Source: an uncultured bacterium (GTDB lineage: Bacteria > Verrucomicrobiota > Kiritimatiellia > CAIKKV01). Taken from it: a DNA stretch of 64,000 nucleotides. The position numbers and the translations under genes are program-made. Under the pieces are notes generated by a model that was given only the letters and a program-made list of their open reading frames with translations, did not search any database and had not been told where the DNA came from. Positions 35,095 to 43,843 of the stretch are shown piece by piece. How positions within the stretch are numbered: the first letter of the stretch is position 1; every line of letters begins with the position of its first letter. The stretch covers positions 48,156 through 112,155 of the forward strand of contig CALHRZ010000023.1 of NCBI GenBank assembly GCA_938038445.1. Direction: 5' to 3'.

Positions 35095-36433
35095 AGCAAT
35101 CTCCCGTGCTGCGTCATGGAATTGTGCCTTTATTTCGTTGGGTTGTCTATCCTGGGATTGAGAGGATTGCCTTCATAAGCATTCCTACTTTCATTCGAGG
35201 TGTTACATTGGTTGACAGGCTGGCCGGACGGACCATGTTAGGCTTTTTTCATCGGTCTTTGGGCAGGACTCGGCTTCACCGACCGTTTCAGGGAAGAGTC
35301 GCCCCGGACCAAGAGGAAGCCGGCAAATTCAAGGAAAGGAAGTTAATATCACACTTCTGGAAGTGTGATGTCGCGCTCTGCAGAATAGATCTGCAGGAAT
35401 CGTGCTGTGTAGAAACTTTTGGGTGGAGGGGGTGTTCAGGAAGTCCAAAGCACAGACTGCCTGCCCCACGCACGCAAGGATTCTATTGGATCTCCCTTCC
35501 TGAAGACCGGTTGATTACTGTGGGATCCAGAATCCGAAGCGGGTTTTGGAACCAAAAGGTCCGCTTGCAGACCGCGGCCAGTTTCGTACAGCGACCCAGC
35601 CCCTGCTCGAACACGCCGTTGGTACCCCCGCCGGCCGAGGTATGTTGGTGTATCCCAGCATCAAACGCTTCGGCGTCTCCTTTATTCCCATGTTGGCCCT
35701 TGGCCCAGCTCCCTGCTCAGTCCCCCTTTGCTCCTCTCCTGCGAGTGCGCCGATCCCAAAGGGAAAAACAGCATCGCGACGAATGCATTCCAGCATCGGA
35801 ACCTCTTCGCACCCCGCTCCGTATTAAGCTCCTTCACCGCACGCTTAAATCCCGCTCTTGCGTAAATCCGCTCGCTGCACGTACCATCTGGATAGTTCCG
35901 TCTTTGGGGATTGGGCATCAACCCCAGGGGTGAGTTCTTCTAAACCCGTCCTGCGCGGACGACGAGTGACGTTTCACCGGGGAACATACCGCCAACATAT
36001 GCAGAATACGATGAACGGCTTTCTCAGCCCACAATTTCTTCCTTTTCCGGCTGAATGATGGACTGGCTGAAATAGATTATTCGATCTACACGCTCTGTTG
36101 GAAATCCGTCCCCAGTGAGAGGCTCGCATATAACCCTTGCGCCCTTGGTCCCCGACGAGAGGGATTATTTCTGTGTGGGTTCCATCCGGTATCAAGGCCG
36201 CAATTTGGCGGTGATGTGGAACCAACAGGCGCTACGGGAAAAGAAAGGGATTGCAGGTGTTTTCAATAGGTGCCGAATCGACGGCAACGAAACGAGAGCC
36301 TGCCTTGGGCTTATTCTTCCCTGACCCCTTCGTCCGAGGGGCCGAAAGGGAAGGGGACGGCGCAAAAAAGTCGGATTTTTGAAAGGTGGGAAAACGGTTG
36401 ACCGACGATTGGGAGGGGTGATTAACTCCGGGA
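35095..36433. other. gene-poor region with possible decayed glycosidase remnants
   Basis: About 1.3 kb without a convincing gene. Several open frames exist but none has a good start, ribosome-binding site or family match. Two plus-strand stretches look like eroded coding sequence: about 35504-35690 (PLLEHAVGTPAGRGMLVYPS) and about 36130-36270 (IRYQGRNLAVMWNQQALREK), the latter vaguely like the C-terminal beta domain of large glycosidases. They lie in different frames. Palindrome site 3 sits at the left end. Another explanation is a long regulatory leader; no known RNA was recognised. Confidence 0.35.
35348..35369. promoter_or_regulatory. palindrome, putative operator (site 3)
   Basis: ATCACACTTC-TG-GAAGTGTGAT, perfect ten-base arms around TG. 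The core and the centre CTGG are identical to site 2 at 24221. It lies 253 bp upstream of the beta-propeller gene (minus) and at the left edge of the decayed region (plus). Confidence 0.6.
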
Positions 36434-37207
36434 ATGAGTGAATGGATATGGTGTGTTGGCGGTCTTGTTCTGCTTTTGTCGTCGGCTGCGCAGAGCGCCA
36501 TCGGATTTGGCTCCGCCTTGTTCGCGACCCCAATTCTTGTCTGGATGGGCATGGAATTGCCCCACGCCGTTACGCTGGTTTCCACCTGTTCAATGCTGCA
36601 ATCGGCCCTGGCCGCCCACGAACTGCGCCGGGATATTCCCTGGCGCCTAGTGGGAGAAGCGACCGCGATCCGACTGGCCTTCGTCCTTTTGGGTTTGGTC
36701 TTCATGAAAGCGGTTCTTCGGCTTGGGGCGGACAAGACACGTCTGGCATTGGGTGCGGTTCTTGCGATGGCGACTATGATGCAACTGGCTTCCGACCGTC
36801 CGCGCTTGCCGCGGCTTTCCTGGGGATGGAATGCACTGGCGTTTTCCACCAGCGGGCTCATGGCGGGGTTCAGTGGCATGGGGGGGCCGCCGCTGGTTCT
36901 CTGGGCGATGGCCCACGACTGGTCCCCCCGAAGGATCCGGGGTTTTCTTTTCGCTGTATTTGCCGCTTCGACACCGGTTCAAATTGGGCTTCTACGGCTT
37001 TCATTCGACCGTCGGATATGGACTTTTTCCGCCCTTGGCATTGCGGCGTTTCCCCTTCTTTGGCTGGGATCCCGGATTGGGATGCCGATCGGAAATCGGC
37101 TTTCCCATCGAACCCTCACACGGCTAGCCGGGGGCGTCCTGCTCCTCATCAGCTTTTCCGCGATTCTGCAGTCGGTCATCGCATTAACCCGACAACGCGC
37201 AACCTGA
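36434..37207 (+). CDS. TauE/SafE-family membrane permease (sulfite/organic anion exporter type)
   Basis: 257 residues from ATG 36434 with about eight hydrophobic segments. Two family repeats are visible: AAQSAIGFGSALFATPILV near residues 18-36 and AGFSGMGGPPLVLWAMA near 145-161, the GxGxxGG-P motifs of TauE/SafE proteins. The family exports sulfite, sulfoacetate or related anions. No sulfonate genes lie nearby, so the substrate is unknown. The small membrane gene begins 10 bp after it, followed by the M28 gene, making a three-gene unit. Confidence 0.85.
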   Translation: MSEWIWCVGGLVLLLSSAAQSAIGFGSALFATPILVWMGMELPHAVTLVSTCSMLQSALAAHELRRDIPWRLVGEATAIRLAFVLLGLVFMKAVLRLGADKTRLALGAVLAMATMMQLASDRPRLPRLSWGWNALAFSTSGLMAGFSGMGGPPLVLWAMAHDWSPRRIRGFLFAVFAASTPVQIGLLRLSFDRRIWTFSALGIAAFPLLWLGSRIGMPIGNRLSHRTLTRLAGGVLLLISFSAILQSVIALTRQRAT

Positions 37208-37217
37208 GGAGGCCCCG

Positions 37218-37580
37218 ATGAACGAGTGGTGGGAAATGATCAAACAAACGGCCCAAACAACGGGCGGAATCGTCATTCTGATTCTTGCGGTAGCGGCTAT
37301 TGCCGCCGCGGTGATCTTTCTTTTCTGGCGTGGGCTTAAGCACTTTATCAAGGCCCTGATCTGGCTCTTCTGGACCCTGCTGGTTCTCGGTGCGATTGGC
37401 GCCGGTCTTTACTTATGGACGGTTCGTCAGGACCCGGTCCGGGCCAAACGGCTTCGGGAAGTGACGATCGAAAGCGTTCGAGCGCAGGCGGAAAAGCTGA
37501 AACGGGAGGGCCGGGGAAACGCTGCCCAGCCGCTGGACCGTGCCGCGGACGTTTTAGAGGAGGAATGGCTGGATGAATAA
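37218..37580 (+). CDS. small two-helix membrane protein of unknown function
   Basis: 120 residues from ATG 37218. Two membrane segments occur at about 16-37 (GGIVILILAVAAIAAAVIFL) and 45-69 (LIWLFWTLLVLGAIGAGLYL), followed by a charged helical tail (AKRLREVTIESVRAQAEKLK ... DRAADVLEEEWLDE). No family was recognised. The last eight bases overlap the start of the M28 peptidase gene, so the two are probably translated together. Confidence 0.75.
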   Translation: MNEWWEMIKQTAQTTGGIVILILAVAAIAAAVIFLFWRGLKHFIKALIWLFWTLLVLGAIGAGLYLWTVRQDPVRAKRLREVTIESVRAQAEKLKREGRGNAAQPLDRAADVLEEEWLDE

Positions 37581-38907
37581 CGTGAAGATCCAGGGAAGGC
37601 CGACGATCGAACCGGAACGGTTGGAAACAATTCTACGGGAATTGGTGGAAGGCGTTGGGGTCCGGTTGGCGGGAACCGAAGGGGAGCGGGAGGCGGTTCG
37701 ACGGATAGCGTTTTGGTTTCGTGAGGCGGGCGCCCGGGTCGAGGTCGAGCCGTTTCCCGTGCGTGCCCGGGTCGTTCCTTCGGAAAAACTCTGGGTGCGG
37801 GTGAAAGGGCGGTGGCACCCGTTTCCGTGTTCCCTTTTCAGCAACACGCCGGGAACGGGTGGAAAGGTTGTCGAGGCTCCCCTTCTTTTTTTTGAGGCGC
37901 ACGGCGAATACCGGCGGCAGGATCTTTCCCATTTGCGTGGGAAGGCCGTTGTTCACCTGGGTTGTCATATTGAGTCTCGGGAGGCGTATCGCCACCTGAT
38001 CGAGGCGAAGCCCGCCTTTCTCCTTTTTGTGGACATTCGCTTTCCTGGCACGGTGCCGTTGGCCGACGGAATGTTTCCGGCGTATACCCAGGCATTCGGC
38101 GCTGTGCCTGTTGTCAACGTGGCCTATCGGGATGCATGGGAGTGGGAACGGGCTGGGGCAGATGCAGCCCGGCTTTGCGTGGCAGGAGGGATGAAGCGGG
38201 GCCGGTCAGCGAATGTCATTGCCGAACTACCGGGCCAGGATCCTAAAGCAGGGGTTCTCTTTTTGGGGGCGCATCACGATACCCAGGCCGCCTCCCCGGG
38301 GGCCGATGATAATGCCACGGGAGTGGCCAGCCTTATTGAAATATGCCGTGTTCTTGCGCCGATCCGCCGTCGGCGGACGATTCGGCTGATCAGCTTTGGG
38401 GCGGAAGAGCAACTTTCGTTGGGCAGCGCGTATTACGTCCGCCGTCACCGCAGGAAAATAACACGCGAGGGGCGACTAATGGTGAATTTCGATAGTTTAG
38501 GATCCGGGCTCGGATGGACGGAAATTTGGTGCAATGGTCCGAAGGAGATGGAACCAGAGGTTCGAAAACGGTTCGCGCGGCGCAATCTTTATCCGCAGGT
38601 TAAGACGGATCTGATTCCCTATGCCGATCATTTTCCATTTGTTGCCGCGGGGGTGCCGGGGGTATGGATTTGGAGGCCGAACTGCGCAATGGGGCGGTTT
38701 TTCCACCATCGGCCGGACGACGACATGAGCCGGGTCAGCTTCAAACGGATGGCCGACATTCTCGAGGCGGTGGCCGATGGCCTTGCGGATTGGGCGATCC
38801 GGAAGCAGATGCCTTTTCCCTCGCGGGTTCCGGCTTCCCTGCGGCGAGAAGCGGCCCGGTTGTGGGCGGATCTTTTTGGCGGCTGGCGAAATTCCGGCGT
38901 GCAATAA
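37573..38907 (+). CDS. M28-family zinc aminopeptidase-like protein
   Basis: 444 residues from ATG 37573. A PA-like insert occupies about 80-200; the M28 core follows: GAHHDTQAASPGADDNATG (His and bridging Asp), FGAEEQLSLGS (catalytic and ligand Glu), MVNFDSLGSG (Asp) and the final His in FFHHRPDDD. All five co-catalytic zinc ligands appear present. M28 enzymes remove N-terminal residues from peptides. No signal peptide is evident, so it may act in the cytoplasm. It converges on the tail-anchored protein gene. Confidence 0.88.
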   Translation: MNNVKIQGRPTIEPERLETILRELVEGVGVRLAGTEGEREAVRRIAFWFREAGARVEVEPFPVRARVVPSEKLWVRVKGRWHPFPCSLFSNTPGTGGKVVEAPLLFFEAHGEYRRQDLSHLRGKAVVHLGCHIESREAYRHLIEAKPAFLLFVDIRFPGTVPLADGMFPAYTQAFGAVPVVNVAYRDAWEWERAGADAARLCVAGGMKRGRSANVIAELPGQDPKAGVLFLGAHHDTQAASPGADDNATGVASLIEICRVLAPIRRRRTIRLISFGAEEQLSLGSAYYVRRHRRKITREGRLMVNFDSLGSGLGWTEIWCNGPKEMEPEVRKRFARRNLYPQVKTDLIPYADHFPFVAAGVPGVWIWRPNCAMGRFFHHRPDDDMSRVSFKRMADILEAVADGLADWAIRKQMPFPSRVPASLRREAARLWADLFGGWRNSGVQ

Positions 38908-38913
38908 AACGGG

Positions 38914-39771
38914 TCAGGACGGACCGGGCCAGGGGAGTCCCCACTGGGGGAAGGCCTGCGCACACAGCACGTAAAGCAGCACCAAGACTGCAAGCGTTGC
39001 CGCCACGGACAGAAGGGCGAAAACAGGACCGGGTTGATCCTCCTCGACCTGAGGCTGTGCCATATCGGCGGCCAGTTCTGCAGCAACCTTGGGAAGAACA
39101 AGGGAGGAAGAAGAGGGGCCGGACGGTGTATCGCCCGGTCGTTTGAGCTTGATGGTTTTCCGCTGGGTTAGAGGACCCGTTTCGGCGGGAGCGGCGGCAG
39201 GGGAAGGTTCTGCCGGGGCTGCAATCGGAATGGAAGGAGCTGCCGGGGCGGGTCCTGGGACGGCGGCGTCGGTTGGGCGCTTGATCCGAATCGTTTTGGG
39301 ACTTCCAGTCGGGGGCGCTGCGGAAGAAGGGGGGGGAGGAATCGGCTCCGCGACCAGCGGGGTTTCCATTGCCGTCTGAAGAGGGATTCGGGAGGTTTGC
39401 CGCTTGACCTGTGGGGTGGCAATAGGAGGGGCGGTGGGGGCAGTGGTAGGGGGAGGAACAACCCCCGGCCGCTGGATTTTGATGGTCGCGACTTCGGATG
39501 GCCGCTGAATTTTGATGGTTTTAGGCGCCGAGGGCGCTTCCATGGCCAGTGCGCCGAGATTGATGCGAGTGGTCTTCGTCTTCTCCTCAGGGAGCATCGC
39601 CGCTGCGGCCATATCGATCCGCGTTGTCTCTTTTTTAGGCGGTTGATTCGCCGCCTGTTGGGCGGCCAGAGCCTCTTGGAGATTCAGGCGCGGCGGAACG
39701 CCGGCCGAAGGGGTTTCCGCCGGAGTTTTTGCCGGCTGTTCCGCCGGCGGAGTCTTATTATTTTCTTCCAT
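38914..39771 (-). CDS. Pro/Ala-rich tail-anchored protein with TIKIQRP repeats
   Basis: 285 residues from ATG 39771. Low-complexity Pro/Ala sequence carries two kinds of short motif: TTRI-D/N (49-53, 67-71; TSRIP at 127-131) and TI-K/R-I/L-Q/K-RP (85-91, 96-102, 160-166, 206-212). A single hydrophobic segment (PVFALLSVAATLAVLVLLYV, 249-268) lies near the C-terminus, leaving about 17 residues outside, so the bulk should be cytoplasmic. No domain was recognised. Evenly placed Thr residues in basic contexts could be phosphorylation or partner-docking sites. It is 72 bp after frr on the same strand. I infer a scaffold-like role only weakly. Confidence 0.75.
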   Translation of the reverse strand: MEENNKTPPAEQPAKTPAETPSAGVPPRLNLQEALAAQQAANQPPKKETTRIDMAAAAMLPEEKTKTTRINLGALAMEAPSAPKTIKIQRPSEVATIKIQRPGVVPPPTTAPTAPPIATPQVKRQTSRIPLQTAMETPLVAEPIPPPPSSAAPPTGSPKTIRIKRPTDAAVPGPAPAAPSIPIAAPAEPSPAAAPAETGPLTQRKTIKLKRPGDTPSGPSSSSLVLPKVAAELAADMAQPQVEEDQPGPVFALLSVAATLAVLVLLYVLCAQAFPQWGLPWPGPS

Positions 39772-39843
39772 CGCGGAATCTCCGACTCGCTATATTCAAA
39801 AATTTACCTCTGAGCCTGAGAAGCGTCAAGAACCAAAAGACGA

Positions 39844-40407
39844 TCAGACTTGAAGGAGTTCCGCTTCCTTCGCTGAGGCCATTTGATCGATTTTTTCGAC
39901 CGTTTGGTCGGTTTGTTTCTGAATGTCGGCAAGCGCTTTGTCCCGATCGTCCTCGGTGCATCCCCCTTCTTTCTGGAGTTTGCGGACGGCCTCGTTCATT
40001 TCCCGCCGCACGTTGCGAACCGCAACGCGGGCTTCCTCTGCCATCCGTTTCATCACCTTGATCATTTCCTTTCGGCGTTCTTCGCTCAATTCCGGCACGG
40101 GGACGCGGATCACACGGCCATCATCTATCGGGGTGAGGCCGAGGTTGGCTTGAAGGATGGCCTTGACGACAGCCTCCCGGATGCTCTTGTCATAGGGGTT
40201 GATCACGAGCAGGCGGGGCTCGGGAACGGCGATATTGGCCAGTTCTCGCAAACGGGTCATCGCGCCGTAGTAGGGGACCGGGACATTTTCCACGAGATGA
40301 GGGGAAGCTTTGCCTGTTCGAAGTCCCGCGAACTGTTCCTGAAGGACGTGGAGGGACTTCTCCATTTTCTCCATTGTTTCGAGCAGAATGTCGTCCAGCG
40401 AGTCCAT
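39844..40407 (-). CDS. frr: ribosome recycling factor
   Basis: 187 residues, close to the usual 185. It splits post-termination ribosomes with EF-G. Key segments are FAGLRTGKASPHLVENVPVPYYG, LRELANIAVPEPRLLVINPYD, LNLTP-like LGLTPIDDGRVIRVPVPELSEERR and the C-terminal helix region. ATG 40407 lies 25 bp after pyrH, the conserved pyrH-frr order. Confidence 0.97.
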   Translation of the reverse strand: MDSLDDILLETMEKMEKSLHVLQEQFAGLRTGKASPHLVENVPVPYYGAMTRLRELANIAVPEPRLLVINPYDKSIREAVVKAILQANLGLTPIDDGRVIRVPVPELSEERRKEMIKVMKRMAEEARVAVRNVRREMNEAVRKLQKEGGCTEDDRDKALADIQKQTDQTVEKIDQMASAKEAELLQV

Positions 40408-40432
40408 GGGTGCGTGTCTCCCTTTCGAAGGG

Positions 40433-41173
40433 TTAATCTGAGACCAGGGTGCCGACCGGTTCGCCGTTGAGAATGCGTCGGAGGGCGTGATCCTGGAGGA
40501 GGTTGAAGACGATGATGGGAATATGGTTTTCCATACAGAGGGAGAAGGCGGCGCCGTCCATGACCTGGAGCCGCCGTTCGAGCGCCTCTTGATAGGTCAG
40601 GCGGTCATAGCGGCAGGCGTTTGGGTGGGTACGTGGATCGGCGTCGTACACTCCGTCCACGTTGGTCGCCTTGAGCAGGAGGTCGGCATGGATTTCGCTG
40701 GCCCGGAGGGCTGCGGTGGTGTCCGTCGTGAAATAGGGGTTGCCGGTCCCGCCGCCGAAAAGCACGACGCGGCCCTTTTCCAGATGGCGCAAGGCGCGCC
40801 GGAGGATGAAGGGTTCGGCGACCGGTTTCATTTCGATGGAGGTCTGGACGCGGGTATCCACGCCGATTTTTTCGAGCGCATCCTGAAGGGCGAGCGCGTT
40901 GATGATCGTGGCCAACATGCCCATATAATCGCCGGAGTTGCGGTCAATACCCCGCAGCTCGCCCGCTTTGCCTCGGAAGATATTCCCCCCTCCGATGACG
41001 AGGGCGACCTGAACGCCGGATTGGTGGACTTCTCGGATCATCTCGGCCATCCGCGCGAGGATAGCGGGGTCAATGACCATGGAAGCCGCTTTGTTTTGGA
41101 GGATTTCGCCGCTGAGTTTCAAGAGGATGCGGCGTGGGCGGCGCAGGCGGGATGAATTGTCTTCGGTGCTCAT
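40433..41173 (-). CDS. pyrH: uridylate kinase (UMP kinase)
   Basis: 246 residues from ATG 41173. It phosphorylates UMP to UDP in pyrimidine synthesis and is hexameric. Signatures are [66 protein letters not shown] and [12 protein letters not shown], all characteristic of bacterial PyrH. A 25-bp gap to frr supports co-transcription. Confidence 0.97.
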   Translation of the reverse strand: MSTEDNSSRLRRPRRILLKLSGEILQNKAASMVIDPAILARMAEMIREVHQSGVQVALVIGGGNIFRGKAGELRGIDRNSGDYMGMLATIINALALQDALEKIGVDTRVQTSIEMKPVAEPFILRRALRHLEKGRVVLFGGGTGNPYFTTDTTAALRASEIHADLLLKATNVDGVYDADPRTHPNACRYDRLTYQEALERRLQVMDGAAFSLCMENHIPIIVFNLLQDHALRRILNGEPVGTLVSD

Positions 41174-41299
41174 GAAGGGCTCCGAACGGACGACACCATA
41201 TGCAGGCGTTCAACTTAGGGAAAGAAATCCGGCTTGTAAAGGAAAAAGCCGCTCAGAAGCCGAAGATTTTCGGTTGAACCGATTGGCCGCTTTCGCCGA

Positions 41300-42664
41300 T
41301 CAGGAAACGGAAGGTTTGGCCGGGGTCGCAAGTCGGATGGGTTCGTCCCAGGCGGGCGTGGGCAGGTAGTCGGGTAGGTCCAAATCGCCGACCAATTCGC
41401 GCACGGAAACGATTCGTTTTTCCGCGATGGAGGTATTGGCCGCAATACCGGTGAGGATTGACCATGCGCCCGCGCGATGGTCGGCGCGCATTCCGAGGGG
41501 GTCGGGCCCTGGATCGGGCAGGAAGAGGTCGTCCAGGAGTCGCTGATCGCCTCCCCCGTGGCCGCCCTTCCCTTCCTCGACGGGCACATAGTAACCGTGT
41601 CCGAAATGGGGCATGACGTTGATCGTGGTGGCATCCCGGATCATCTCACCCGGCGTCCGGCCGTCGGCGTTCACGTAGGAGGATTCGCGCATCAGGTGCT
41701 CAAGGCGTCCTTTGGCACCGTTGAAGACGATATGATAGCCTTCCCAGGGCGAGAAGGCGGTGAGGGTATACGTCATTTTGACGCCGCTGCGGTAGGCGAC
41801 GATCACATTCATCGTGTCCTCGATGTCGATGGAGGCGCTGAACACGCAACGATCGCGATGGTAGCCGTCGTACTTTTCCTGATTGTAGTAGAGTTCGCGG
41901 AGGCGGGGGTTCCCTTTGATATCGAGGAAAAAGGGACAGCGGCCGGACTCCGGGCAATCGGCGCACCGTTCCGTACGGCGGGTCAATCCATATCGGGCGG
42001 CTTGTTCGGGGCGGTAAAAGACCCGATCACCGAAGGCGGCGACGGTTTCCGGCACACTGTTGATCCACCAGTTGACGAGGTCGAAGTGGTGGGTGGCCTT
42101 GTGCACAAGGAGGCCGCCGCTGTTTGCTTTGTTGCGGTGCCAGCGGCGAAAGTAGTCCGCTCCATGGCTTGTGTCCAGGACCCACTTGAATTCCACGGAG
42201 AGAACGCGGCCGATCACGCCGGATTGGAGGAGTTCCTTAACCTGGCGGCGGGGCGGGGAGTAGCGGTAGTTAAAGGTGACGCGGACGGAGCGGCCGGAAC
42301 GGCGGACAGCCTCGAGAATCCGACGGCACTTCTCGGCGGTAATGGTCATGGGCTTTTCGGTGATGACGTCGCAGCCTGCGTCGAGAGCGCGGACGATGAA
42401 TTCGTCGTGGGTGGAATCCCGGCTTGTGACGATGACAAGGTTGGCATTGAGCATGCGAATCTGCTTTTCCAACTCTTCAGGGGGGAAAAGTGAAATGGGG
42501 GTGGAGGCGCCTTTTTCCTTCAGCTGGCGGAGGGCCAGTTCGAGGCGGCCGGGGTTGATATCGCAAAGTCCCACGAGCGTGGAAGTCTGGGGATATCCAA
42601 ACGCGGCGGCGTCACGCCACATGACGGAACGACCACCGACTCCGATGAGAATCGCGCGTTTCAT
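41300..42664 (-). CDS. Gfo/Idh/MocA-family oxidoreductase
   Basis: 454 residues from ATG 42664. Rossmann start RAILIGVGGRSVMWRDAA, then TSRDSTHDEFIVRALDAGC and VITEKPMTIT, where the conserved EKP Lys sits. Substrate-domain features are GGLLVHKATHHFDLVNWWI (His pair) and an unusual Cys cluster CADCPESGRCPFF around residue 240, perhaps metal-binding. The family oxidises sugars or inositols with NAD(P). No signal peptide. Its promoter region contains palindrome site 4, shared with glycosidase-like genes, which suggests carbohydrate use. Confidence 0.88.
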   Translation of the reverse strand: MKRAILIGVGGRSVMWRDAAAFGYPQTSTLVGLCDINPGRLELALRQLKEKGASTPISLFPPEELEKQIRMLNANLVIVTSRDSTHDEFIVRALDAGCDVITEKPMTITAEKCRRILEAVRRSGRSVRVTFNYRYSPPRRQVKELLQSGVIGRVLSVEFKWVLDTSHGADYFRRWHRNKANSGGLLVHKATHHFDLVNWWINSVPETVAAFGDRVFYRPEQAARYGLTRRTERCADCPESGRCPFFLDIKGNPRLRELYYNQEKYDGYHRDRCVFSASIDIEDTMNVIVAYRSGVKMTYTLTAFSPWEGYHIVFNGAKGRLEHLMRESSYVNADGRTPGEMIRDATTINVMPHFGHGYYVPVEEGKGGHGGGDQRLLDDLFLPDPGPDPLGMRADHRAGAWSILTGIAANTSIAEKRIVSVRELVGDLDLPDYLPTPAWDEPIRLATPAKPSVS

Positions 42665-43192
42665 GAAAGGCTCCCAAGGAGATAAAAAGGGTAATTATAG
42701 AATGGGCAAGAGTCTTTTCAAGTTGGGAAACCGATTGGGCAGTAACATTTTCCTGGTTCCTCTTATCGCTTTGCTTAACCGGTTTCTTTGCAGCGAAGAG
42801 AGGCACAGTTTTTTTTAAAGCCTCGAACACGATCTTTCTTTTTTCCCAAACGTTCTCCATCTTGGTTTAGGAACCGGCTATCGAGATCGAGGGAGATCTC
42901 ACACTTTCGAAAGTATGAGACAAAAAACAATACCATTCCTCGTTGCGGGGTCCCAGAATGTTTTTTTGTTTGCCCGCATCCGGGAGGCATTGCGTCTTGC
43001 AATTGGGCTACAAAAAATCCTGCCTAGTTACTCAGGGGGGACATCCTATGCCAAAAATCAAGGCCGGGTAAACTTGCCACATGTTCCGAATCTCCCCAGC
43101 GGTTCAGCACGGATGGGGCATACAGAGGAGGAAGCCGAATGCCTTGGGACGTTTGCTTTGGGCTTGAGACAAGGGAGCAAGGCAGGTAGGGT
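42665..43192. other. 528-bp divergent intergenic region upstream of purN
   Basis: No gene is convincing here; small open frames lack start signals. It contains palindrome site 4 (42899-42918), several T-rich tracts (for example near 42810-42840 and 42960) and GAGGAGGAAG at about 43126. The 5' region of purN is long enough for a leader RNA, but I could not match a purine or other known riboswitch. Confidence 0.5.
42899..42918. promoter_or_regulatory. near-perfect palindrome, putative operator (site 4)
   Basis: TCACACTTTCGAAAGTATGA, one mismatch from site 1 at 889, and like it followed by GAGACAAA. It is 235 bp upstream of the oxidoreductase gene (minus) and 275 bp upstream of purN (plus). Confidence 0.55.
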
Positions 43193-43843
43193 ATGGAAAT
43201 GGAATTTACCATGAATCGGAATCCTCTACGACTTGGAATCCTCGGCTCGGGCCGAGGCAGCAACATGCAGGCCATCCAAGACGCGATTGAAGCGGGATGG
43301 CTTCCCGCCCGAATTGTCTGCGTGATTTCCGATGTGCCGGACGCGTTTATTCTCGAACGGGCCCGCAAGGCGGGCATCCCCGCGCACTATGTGGATCCCG
43401 CTCCGTTTCGAACCAAACTCGACGGTGTGGGGGAACAACGGTTCCTCGCCTGCCTGCGCGACTACGGCGCAGAGGTTGTCCTGCTGGCTGGTTTCATGCG
43501 CATGGTCAAACGTGGGCTTCTTGAGACCTATCCCCAGCGGGTTCTCAACATCCATCCCGCGCTTCTTCCGGCCTTTCCTGGGCTGGAAGCCTGGCGCCAA
43601 GCACTTGAATACGGCGCCAAGATCACCGGCTGTACGGTTCATTTCGTGGACGATGGAATGGACACGGGGCCAATCATTGCGCAACAGGCCGTACCGGTTC
43701 TCGACGACGACACACCGGAAACCCTCCATGCCCGGATTCAGGAAGCCGAACACCTCCTCTATCCCCAGGCGGTCCAATGGCTTGCGGAAGGCCGGCTTCA
43801 AGTGGAAGGCCGGCGCGTCCGGCTTCTTCCCGTGCCGCAATGA
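43193..43843 (+). CDS. purN: phosphoribosylglycinamide formyltransferase
   Basis: 216 residues from ATG 43193, behind GCAGGTAGGG; ATG 43211 is an equally plausible start. It formylates GAR in purine synthesis using 10-formyl-THF. Catalytic residues are in NIHPALLPAFPG (Asn, His) and VHFVDDGMDTGPII (Asp); the N-terminal LGILGSGRGSNMQAI binds GAR phosphate. The stop overlaps the next start (ATGA, 43840-43843), so purN and tsaC are coupled. Confidence 0.96.
   Translation: MEMEFTMNRNPLRLGILGSGRGSNMQAIQDAIEAGWLPARIVCVISDVPDAFILERARKAGIPAHYVDPAPFRTKLDGVGEQRFLACLRDYGAEVVLLAGFMRMVKRGLLETYPQRVLNIHPALLPAFPGLEAWRQALEYGAKITGCTVHFVDDGMDTGPIIAQQAVPVLDDDTPETLHARIQEAEHLLYPQAVQWLAEGRLQVEGRRVRLLPVPQ

Noticed and set aside
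35106..35933. 275-codon open frame in the gene-poor stretch
   Set aside because: Non-ATG-rich composition, no ribosome-binding site, spans the palindrome, no recognisable domain.
42919..43192. Purine or other riboswitch in the purN leader
   Set aside because: No conserved aptamer core could be recognised by eye.
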